Source: Deltaproteobacteria bacterium
Lineage (GTDB): Bacteria; Desulfobacterota; SM23-61
NCBI GenBank assembly: GCA_016234425.1
Contig: JACRCA010000265.1
Coordinates: 1 to 5,853 of the forward strand
DNA length: 5,853 nucleotides
Direction: 5' to 3'
Positions 1-5,021 of this stretch are shown in pieces. Position numbers and translations under genes: made by a program. The notes beneath the pieces were generated by a model, which was given only the letters and a program-made list of their open reading frames with translations, did not search any database and had not been told where the DNA came from. Numbering within the stretch: the first letter of the stretch is position 1; each line of letters starts with the position of its first letter.

Positions 1-1
1 C

Positions 2-889
2 AATTTAGCCCGCTGTGCTTTGATTTTCAGCCAATTTCCCTCAGATGGGACTGATGTATGGATTCCCCCCAGGGAAGTACTCCCGGCCCAATACCATCGC
101 CTGCACGTCGTAGAAGATGAAGCTATCCTGGCCATCGTGCAACAGAGTGGTGAGGGCAAGGATTCGCGGCTGATTGTACGCACGCATCCAGCGCGCCCCA
201 AGCATCTCTCCACCTTAAAAGCTCGGGTAAACTGGCAATTTCACCTCGATGCTCCTCTGGGGGAATTCTACCGTCGGGCGGAAAAGCATCCCTTCTTCCG
301 CCCCATCCTTAAAACCCTTTATGGAGTCAAGCCTCTCCGCCCGCCGAGCCTCTATGAGATGGCCGTCATCGCCATCACTGAGCAACAACTGGCCTACCCA
401 GTCGCTGTGAAGATGCGCTCCCGGTTAGTCGAGGCCTTAGGGAAAAAGATGATTTATGAAGGGAAAGAATACAGGGCTTTCCCCACAGGGCGGGCTGTGG
501 CGGAATGCCGGGTCAATGATTTACGGGCTCTAACCTTTTCCACGCGAAAAGCTGAGTACCTGATCGCTCTTTCCCAAAAGGTGGCTTTTGCAGGCCTTAA
601 TCTGGAGGATCTACGTGGCCAACCCAATGAAGAGGTCATTGCTGTCCTCACTTCCATTCGGGGTTTCGGCCGATGGAGCGCGGAGTATTTTTTGGCCCGC
701 GGATTGGGCAGGTCGGAGGTCTTTGCCGCGGATGACTTGGGCGTCCAGACGCTGGTCGGAAAACACTTAGGGCCCGGCCACCGGGTCACCGCCGAAGAAT
801 GCCGGAAGATTTTAAGAAAATGGGGACCTTATAAGAGATGGGTAGTCTTTTATCTCTTCTGCGCCGCCCGCTTGGGTCTGATTAAATGA
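2..889 (+). CDS. AlkA-like DNA-3-methyladenine glycosylase, HhH-GPD superfamily (5' partial)
   Basis: Base-excision-repair glycosylase that would remove alkylated bases such as 3-methyladenine by cleaving the N-glycosidic bond. Residue numbers count from the TTG at 20. Residues 1-85 fit the variable N-terminal domain of AlkA relatives. The catalytic domain begins near 92, with ITEQQLAYPVA (119-129) matching the AlkA 'ILGQQVS' region. The helix-hairpin-helix is TSIRGFGRWSAEYF (211-224). The Asp pair at 238-239 (AADDLGVQ) places D239 at the AlkA catalytic aspartate (D238 in E. coli). KWGPYKRWVVFYLF (267-280) is the usual closing helix. The frame stays open to position 2, the TTG at 20 has no clear ribosome site, and relatives normally have some 15-25 more N-terminal residues, so the true start is probably outside the window. 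It converges with the minus-strand genes. The family is secure; the exact base specificity is not. Confidence 0.88.
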   Translation, partial: NLARCALIFSQFPSDGTDVWIPPREVLPAQYHRLHVVEDEAILAIVQQSGEGKDSRLIVRTHPARPKHLSTLKARVNWQFHLDAPLGEFYRRAEKHPFFRPILKTLYGVKPLRPPSLYEMAVIAITEQQLAYPVAVKMRSRLVEALGKKMIYEGKEYRAFPTGRAVAECRVNDLRALTFSTRKAEYLIALSQKVAFAGLNLEDLRGQPNEEVIAVLTSIRGFGRWSAEYFLARGLGRSEVFAADDLGVQTLVGKHLGPGHRVTAEECRKILRKWGPYKRWVVFYLFCAARLGLIK

Positions 890-928
890 TGGCGGATCAT
901 ACCTTGGCATAATAGTCGAAGGTTTGTC

Positions 929-1303
929 TCATTTAATTTTCTCTATGAAATTCTTTGCTGCCTTCAGGGCTTCTTTAACAACAGCTACATCATCTAAAAG
1001 CCCCCGATAATACCCTGCGATATGTAATAATCTATAAAGGCTATCAAATTCCTTTATCAGTTTCCCATCATGAATCATAAGATGTTTCCGGATCATCTCC
1101 CTGTAGCCGTCTACAGATTTCGGTAACTCCTTTTCACCCAACCCTTTCTTCAGCAAATATGCATCGATAGCTCTCAGTATGGCCAGGTAAGCAATCGCAA
1201 AGGCTTCTTGCACAGGCTTGATATCCGAGTAAAGGCCATCTTCTATCGGAACGGATCTTAATATCTCTTTGGCGTTTTCTAAATATCTCAATGCTTCCTT
1301 CAT
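929..1303 (-). CDS. Small all-helical DUF5618/HEPN-like protein, function unknown
   Basis: This is a 124-residue, helix-rich soluble protein with no signal peptide or membrane segment. The pattern of ALRYLENAKEIL (4-15), a short EDGLYSD loop (21-27), the helix EAFAIAYLAILRAIDAYL (33-50), a KSVDGYREMIRKH stretch (62-74) and a final FDSLYRLLHIAGYYRG...AAKNFIEKI (86-123) matches my memory of DUF5618. The ending also resembles HEPN domains, which close with an aromatic/GY segment and 'A..FI..I'. It lacks a clear HepT-type RX4-6HXY motif, so a toxin role is not supported. I chose the ATG at 1303 because GAGG lies 6 bases upstream. An in-frame ATG at 1354 and a TTG at 1384 would add 17 or 27 residues but have no properly spaced ribosome site. 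It lies 70 bases after the acyl-CoA ligase, on the same strand, and looks more AT-rich than its neighbours. Family assignment is from recall. Confidence 0.75.
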   Translation of the reverse strand: MKEALRYLENAKEILRSVPIEDGLYSDIKPVQEAFAIAYLAILRAIDAYLLKKGLGEKELPKSVDGYREMIRKHLMIHDGKLIKEFDSLYRLLHIAGYYRGLLDDVAVVKEALKAAKNFIEKIK

Positions 1304-1309
1304 TGCCCG

Positions 1310-1313
1310 CCTC
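1310..1313 (-). promoter_or_regulatory. Ribosome binding site deciding the DUF5618-like start
   Basis: The minus strand reads GAGG, then six bases (CGGGCA), then ATG at 1303. This is the only candidate start of this gene with a properly spaced Shine-Dalgarno core. The TTG at 1384 has AAAGGA directly abutting it, which is too close, and the ATG at 1354 has no core at normal distance. Confidence 0.5.
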
Positions 1314-1373
1314 GAACCCTGAAAACATTTAAATTCTATAGGGTTTGCGGCCATCCAGTCAAGCCGATTCTTC

Positions 1374-2951
1374 CTATACTCCAATCCTTTTTTTATAAAA
1401 CATCATGTCATGAGAGGATGGGATCAAATCTGCCTCCTGTTTCAAGACATATTTGGCTACTCTCTCGGTTGGCGTTTTAGGGAGGCTGCTCCGGAACTGC
1501 ACATAGCGGGGGACCTTGAAATTGGCCAGATGATCCTGACACCATGCAATGACCTCTTCTGGAGTTATGGTCTGATTTTCCTTAAGTACAATAGCCGCCA
1601 AGACCTCATCTTCCCCGAGCTCTGAGGGAACGGCAATGACCGCGGCCTCAAATATTTTTTCGTTGGCCTGCAGGACGAATTCTACTTCTGTGGCGGAAAT
1701 ATTTTCACCCTTGCGGCGAATGATGTCCTTTTTACGGTCAACAAAATAGAGATAATCATCTTCACCCTTGAAGGCATAATCCCCCGTATACAGCCAGCCG
1801 TCGCGAATCGTCTCCTGGGTCTTTTCTTCATCCTTGAAATATCCTTGCATCATTACCGGAGACCGAACGATAAGCTCCCCCGCCTCTCCCGGACCCAATT
1901 CTTTCCCCTGCTCATCCACAATCTTTACCTCCGCAAATTTCAGGTTGGGGCTGGGATGTCTGGCGGGAAGTCCCATACTTTTCGTTTTGATCACTCCATC
2001 TATTGGGTTCTGAGAGACACGGGGAACTTCGGTCAAACCATACCCCTCGATCACGTGCTGGATTCTAAAACGCTGGGTAAAGGTCTCATAGACATCTGGG
2101 GTCACCGGCGCTCCATAGGCTGTCTTAATCTGATGCCCCGGCCGGAATTCTTCCTCTGGGCGGGTGCACAGGATGCGACCGATGGCTCCGATAAAGTTAA
2201 ATTCGGTTGCTCCATAATAAATCGCCTGGTCCCAGAAGAGGGTCGCGCTGAACCTGGGGATTAGAATCAGACTCGCTTCCGCGGCCAACGCTCCCATAGT
2301 GCTGTAATACTCTGCATTGACATGGAAAAGAGGGAGATTGGTCAAAAGCCGGTCTTCCGGGCCAATCCCGGCGCAGAGGGTAAAAGCTTCGCCGGTCAGG
2401 GTAAAGTCTTTTTGCCCATGGATGGCCCCCTTGGGGAAGCCGGTGGTGCCCGAGGTATAAATAATCTGGGCCATGTCTTCATCCCGGATTCTTATGGGCT
2501 TCAAGGCCTTTTCCATCCTTTGGAAAATTTGGGCAAAGGGAAAGATTCCCTCCGCGGATGTTTGGTCAACACAGCATATCCATTTCAGCTTGGGACAACG
2601 CCCTTTCAGTGCCCGGGCAATGGGTAAAAGATTGGCATCGGCGATAATGCCCACCGATTCCGAATGATGGACGATATAGCCAGCTTCATTTTCCTTGAAA
2701 GCGGTGTTGATGGGTACCATGACCGCGCCGATTTTGGCCAGCCCAAACCAGCCATACAGAAACTCCGGCCTATTGGGAAGCATTAGACAGACCCGTTCTC
2801 CCTTATTCACTCCCATCTCCAGAAATCCATTGGCCGCTTGATTGATTTTCTGGTCAAATGCTTCGTAAGATATCACTTTGTCTTCGAAGTAAAGGAATGG
2901 TTTGTCCGGGTTTTTTTCAACCTTCGATTCGATAAACTCCCGTATATTCAA
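1374..2951 (-). CDS. Acyl-CoA ligase, class I adenylate-forming (AMP-binding) enzyme, CaiC-like
   Basis: A 525-residue cytoplasmic enzyme that would activate a carboxylic acid with ATP to an acyl-adenylate and then form the CoA thioester. All core motifs are in order: P-loop YTSGTTGFPKG (165-175), NLPLFHVNAEY (205-215), GYGLTEVP (303-310), YTGD (388-391) and the hinge VDRKKDIIRRKGENISATEVE (404-424). Length and the charged tail after the last motif fit CaiC-like ATP-dependent acyl-CoA synthetases. In the A10 motif PKTPTERVAKYVL (491-503) the usual Gly-Lys is Glu-Arg (E496-R497), so the normal catalytic lysine position holds arginine. The start is TTG at 2951, backed by GGGGAGG six bases upstream; the next Met (46) would cut into the core fold. 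It follows the SDR gene across 123 bases and probably shares its transcript. Substrate is unknown: a medium-chain, branched, aromatic or carnitine-like acid are all possible. Confidence 0.93.
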   Translation of the reverse strand: MNIREFIESKVEKNPDKPFLYFEDKVISYEAFDQKINQAANGFLEMGVNKGERVCLMLPNRPEFLYGWFGLAKIGAVMVPINTAFKENEAGYIVHHSESVGIIADANLLPIARALKGRCPKLKWICCVDQTSAEGIFPFAQIFQRMEKALKPIRIRDEDMAQIIYTSGTTGFPKGAIHGQKDFTLTGEAFTLCAGIGPEDRLLTNLPLFHVNAEYYSTMGALAAEASLILIPRFSATLFWDQAIYYGATEFNFIGAIGRILCTRPEEEFRPGHQIKTAYGAPVTPDVYETFTQRFRIQHVIEGYGLTEVPRVSQNPIDGVIKTKSMGLPARHPSPNLKFAEVKIVDEQGKELGPGEAGELIVRSPVMMQGYFKDEEKTQETIRDGWLYTGDYAFKGEDDYLYFVDRKKDIIRRKGENISATEVEFVLQANEKIFEAAVIAVPSELGEDEVLAAIVLKENQTITPEEVIAWCQDHLANFKVPRYVQFRSSLPKTPTERVAKYVLKQEADLIPSSHDMMFYKKRIGV

Positions 2952-2957
2952 AAATTT

Positions 2958-2964
2958 CCTCCCC
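2958..2964 (-). promoter_or_regulatory. Strong ribosome binding site for the TTG-started acyl-CoA ligase
   Basis: The minus strand reads GGGGAGG, six spacer bases (AAATTT), then TTG at 2951. The site is strong and well spaced, which supports TTG as the real start. It lies at the downstream end of a purine-rich spacer containing several similar GGAG-type words. Confidence 0.7.
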
Positions 2965-3004
2965 TTCTCCCTTTTTCTCTAACCACCTCATCCCTGGCTC
3001 GCCG

Positions 3005-3056
3005 TTTCTCCCTTTCTCCGCTTCTCCCCATTTCCCTATCTCCCCATCCCCCTATC
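3005..3056 (-). repeat. Degenerate 8-nt tandem repeat, polypurine on the transcribed strand
   Basis: On the plus strand the tract reads as successive units of about eight bases (TTTCTCCC, TTTCTCCG, CTTCTCCCC, ATTTCCCT, ATCTCCCC, ATCCCCCT), so the mRNA strand is a run of AGGGGAGA-like words. It fills most of the 123-base spacer between the SDR stop and the ligase start, and a less regular purine-rich stretch continues to the ligase ribosome site. It contains no plausible gene. Slippage-generated sequence is the simplest explanation; a translation or RNA-structure effect is possible but unproven. Confidence 0.6.
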
Positions 3057-3074
3057 TATTACTTATTCTGCAAT

Positions 3075-3845
3075 TCAATAATGGGCTATGCCTACGGTGA
3101 GCCCGCCGCAGATAAATATCGCCTGACCGGTAATGAAGGAAGATTCGTCCGATGCCAGGAAGGATACCAGGTTGGCCACGTCTTCAGGCTCTCCCATCCT
3201 TTTCAAGGGAATGCCGTTCACAAGCGCCCGGGTTTTCGGGCTGTCCTCGGGGTTGCTGGCTTTAAATAGCTCAGTGGCTATTGGTCCCGGCCCCACATAA
3301 TTGACGTTGATGTTATGCGGGGCAAGTTCAAGCGCCCAGGTGCGGGTCATTCCGATCAGCCCTGCCTTGGTAGCGCTGTAAACCGTTCGGAGCTCTTTAC
3401 CAAGGCTGGAGCGTGATCCGATATTTATGATTTTCCCGTACCGGTTCTTTTTCATCGTTGGAAGCACGGCCCGGGTACAAATAAGGGTCCCTTTGAGATT
3501 GGTATTCACAACCGCCTCCCAATCCTCTTCCTTTACATCCTCCAGCAGTGCTGGCTGGACAATCCCCGCGTTATTAACCAAAATATCCATCCTGCCAAAA
3601 TGATCCAGGGTTCGCTGAACCGCCTGGCCCACTTTCTCCTTTTGTCGGACATCCGCTTTTAATCCCAGGGCTTTGCCGCCAATAGCTCTTAACTCCTCAG
3701 CCGTCTGAGCAACTAGGTCCCCCAGGATATCCAGCAGGGAAACTAAAGCCCCTTCCTGCACTATCTTAAAAGCGATTGCTTTGCCAATCCCTCTTGCGCC
3801 CCCTGTAATGATGGCCACACGGCCCTGTAATCTACCCGGATTCAT
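3075..3845 (-). CDS. SDR-family NAD(P)-dependent oxidoreductase, FabG-like
   Basis: A 256-residue classical short-chain dehydrogenase/reductase, interconverting a hydroxyl and a keto group on a small-molecule or acyl-thioester substrate. The cofactor loop TGGARGIG is at 14-21, and acidic D39 at the end of the second strand favours NAD(H) over NADP(H). D65 (KADV) contacts adenine and NNAG is at 91-94. The catalytic residues are N115, S144 (in NIGSRSS), Y156 and K160 (YSATK). Ser-to-Tyr spacing is 12 rather than the 13 of E. coli FabG, as in the 'SRxxLGKExRT' subgroup I recall. PGPIATELF (186-194) and TGQAIFICGG (239-248) complete the fold. The ATG at 3845 has AAGGAG six bases upstream. It probably works with the acyl-CoA ligase encoded next on the same strand, for example as a hydroxyacyl-CoA dehydrogenase or ketoacyl reductase, but the substrate is not determined. 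Confidence 0.93.
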   Translation of the reverse strand: MNPGRLQGRVAIITGGARGIGKAIAFKIVQEGALVSLLDILGDLVAQTAEELRAIGGKALGLKADVRQKEKVGQAVQRTLDHFGRMDILVNNAGIVQPALLEDVKEEDWEAVVNTNLKGTLICTRAVLPTMKKNRYGKIINIGSRSSLGKELRTVYSATKAGLIGMTRTWALELAPHNINVNYVGPGPIATELFKASNPEDSPKTRALVNGIPLKRMGEPEDVANLVSFLASDESSFITGQAIFICGGLTVGIAHY

Positions 3846-3851
3846 GAGATA

Positions 3852-3857
3852 CTCCTT
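3852..3857 (-). promoter_or_regulatory. Ribosome binding site of the SDR gene
   Basis: AAGGAG on the minus strand, six bases before the ATG at 3845. It fixes the start and shows that the SDR is translated independently of the broken SDR remnant upstream. Confidence 0.65.
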
Positions 3858-3871
3858 TTTGATTTATCGTC

Positions 3872-3923
3872 GCCACAGAGATCACCGAGAACACTTCTCT
3901 GTGGCCTCGGTGTCCTCTGTGGC
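3872..3923. repeat. Imperfect inverted repeat of the CACAGAG type (intergenic repeat)
   Basis: GCCACAGAG at 3872-3880 is the exact reverse complement of CTCTGTGGC at 3915-3923 and also of a second copy at 3897-3905. CACCGAG (3883-3889) pairs with CTCGGTG (3906-3912), extending the outer stem across a two-base mismatch to about 16 pairs. Short CACAGAG/CACCGAG words thus recur in both orientations. I recall similar 'CACAGAGG-ACACAGAG' elements scattered between genes in many environmental bacterial genomes, but cannot check that here. It lies between the SDR remnant and the intact SDR. No T-run follows it in the direction of transcription, so it does not look like an intrinsic terminator. Confidence 0.65.
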
Positions 3924-3931
3924 TAAAAAAA

Positions 3932-4060
3932 TTACATCATCAAGCTGCCCCCATTCACGTCCAGGGCCAGCCGACCCCCTTGTCGGGAAACCATGTGGGC
4001 GCATGCCTTCCCAATCCCAGCAGCCGCTCCCGTGATCAGAGCAACCTTCCCATTTACCAA
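3932..4060 (-). pseudogene. Truncated SDR oxidoreductase remnant (N-terminal Rossmann fragment)
   Basis: Frame of 42 codons from TTG (4060) to TAA (3932-3934). It begins VNGKVALITGAAAGIGKACA, a textbook SDR N-terminus: first beta strand, then the TGxxxGIG cofactor loop at residues 10-17. It continues HMVSRQGGRLALDVNGG and ends SLMM-stop, so some 200 residues of an SDR are missing. LALDVNGG can be read as the second strand with one residue lost, or as an SDR C-terminus (VNGG plus four residues) joined to the N-terminus by an internal deletion. A GGAG lies nine bases before the TTG, so it might still be translated. The sequence is only moderately similar to the intact SDR downstream, so it is not a fresh copy of that gene. 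It stops a few bases from the CACAGAG repeat. The SDR origin is clear; the mechanism of loss is inference. Confidence 0.72.
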
Positions 4061-4095
4061 TTTCGCCCGCTCCGGGGCTTGCCAAATAGATGGGT

Positions 4096-4183
4096 TTATG
4101 TTTCGATCTCCAGGATTCGGGTGATGATCCTTGTCCCTCTATTGTAACGAAATTCGTCGAGAGGGTATTTACTCCCATGGAAT
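4096..4183 (-). other. Unexplained coding-like tail after dppC, possible gene 3' remnant
   Basis: Directly after the DppC-like stop, a second minus-strand frame runs about 28 codons to a TAA at 4096-4098 and reads FHGSKYPLDEFRYNRGTRI, then ITRILEIET. Its composition looks like real protein rather than noise, but there is no start or ribosome site of its own; farther upstream the frame is only an antisense-like shadow of dppC. It could be the 3' end of a gene lost together with most of the neighbouring SDR, or chance. I do not recognise a family. The rest of the spacer between 3846 and 4183 holds the SDR remnant and the inverted repeat. Confidence 0.25.
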
Positions 4184-5017
4184 TCAAGGTCGACGGCCTG
4201 CTCGAACCAGCTTGGGGTCCAGAAGGTCTCGGAGTCCATCCCCCAGCAGATTAAATCCCAATACAGCCCATGCAATGGCGAGACCGGGAAAGATCGCCAG
4301 CCAGGGGGAGATCTCCATGAACGTTTGGGCTTCGTTGAGCATCCTTCCCCAGCTGGCATGGGGAGGCTGGGTTCCCAACCCCAGGTAACTTAGCGCCGCC
4401 TCTGCCAGAATGGCAATGGCAAACTGCACCGTGGCCTGAACGATCAGAGGGGAGAGGATGTTGGGTAAGATGGCGTGCCAAATGATTTTTCCACTACTCT
4501 GCCCAATGGCTCGAGCCGAAGTTACGTAGTCCCTCTGCCAGATGGAAAGCGAAGTGCCCCGAGTAAGCCGGGTGAAGATGGGGATGTAGAATATCCCGAT
4601 GGCCAGCATGCTGTTGGCAATTCCGGGCCCCAATACGGATGTAATCAAGATGGCGCTGAGCACTGCGGGAAACCCATAAAAGACGTCCACCAGTCGCATG
4701 ATTCCTTCATCTTTCCATCCACCCCAGTAGGCGGCCAGGGAACCCAGTAATATTCCGCATCCCAGGCCGATCCCCACGGCCACCCAACCCACAACCAGGG
4801 AGTTAACCGCCCCCTTCATCACCCGGCTAAGGATGTCCCGACCATACTGATCAGTGCCCAGGATGTGAGAGGCGTTAGGGGGGTGGAAACGTTCTGGGAG
4901 ATTCATGCGATTAGGATCGTAGGGGGTATAGAAAAAGCTGCAGAAAGCTGTGATCACGATAAGCAGCACTAAACTTCCCCCGATGATCAGATTCACGTTC
5001 CGAAACAGCCTCGTCAA
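4184..5017 (-). CDS. ABC transporter permease, DppC/OppC type
   Basis: Inner-membrane permease of the peptide/nickel/opine ABC importer class; it pairs with the DppB-type subunit to form the channel. The 277 residues show a first membrane helix at about 9-30, the DppC hallmark LGTDQYGRDILSRV (53-66), further hydrophobic helices, the EAA loop DYVTSARAIGQSSGKIIWHAILPN (about 163-186) that docks onto the ATPase, LSYLGLG (209-215), and the C-terminal GFNLLGDGLRDLLDPK signature (254-269). I chose the TTG at 5017 because AAGGAG lies eight bases upstream and it begins four bases after the dppB stop. A TTG at 5086 would overlap dppB by 65 bases and add 23 unlikely residues. No solute-binding protein or ATPase gene follows; they may lie upstream of dppB. 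The substrate (peptides, or another small solute) is undetermined. Confidence 0.92.
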   Translation of the reverse strand: MTRLFRNVNLIIGGSLVLLIVITAFCSFFYTPYDPNRMNLPERFHPPNASHILGTDQYGRDILSRVMKGAVNSLVVGWVAVGIGLGCGILLGSLAAYWGGWKDEGIMRLVDVFYGFPAVLSAILITSVLGPGIANSMLAIGIFYIPIFTRLTRGTSLSIWQRDYVTSARAIGQSSGKIIWHAILPNILSPLIVQATVQFAIAILAEAALSYLGLGTQPPHASWGRMLNEAQTFMEISPWLAIFPGLAIAWAVLGFNLLGDGLRDLLDPKLVRAGRRP

Positions 5018-5021
5018 ACCT

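Noticed and set aside
1..54. A second frame at the left edge reads CFDFQPISLRW, resembling the 'FDF' start seen in AlkA-like proteins and suggesting a frameshift
   Set aside because: The spacing from FDF to the next conserved part would be too short, the frame used by the glycosylase is itself open to the edge, and the match is only a few residues.
890..928. Bidirectional terminator between the converging glycosylase and DUF5618-like genes
   Set aside because: Only a four-to-five base CCTT/AAGG pairing with a long loop is visible, with no proper stem and T-run.
1845..2627. Long plus-strand open frames opposite the acyl-CoA ligase
   Set aside because: They are antisense to a gene with every expected family motif, have no recognisable domains, and lack convincing ribosome sites.
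3005..3056. CRISPR-like array
   Set aside because: The units are about 8 bases, degenerate and without spacers; this is a simple tandem repeat.
3872..3934. Hairpin plus A/T run as an intrinsic terminator
   Set aside because: For minus-strand transcription the T-run comes before the hairpin, not after it, and plus-strand transcription would end in a run of A.
3882..4187. 101-codon minus-strand frame starting with an ATG at 4187 after dppC
   Set aside because: Its translation is rich in Gly, Ser and Trp and resembles no protein, while another frame of the same DNA encodes a clear SDR segment; it also runs into the repeat.
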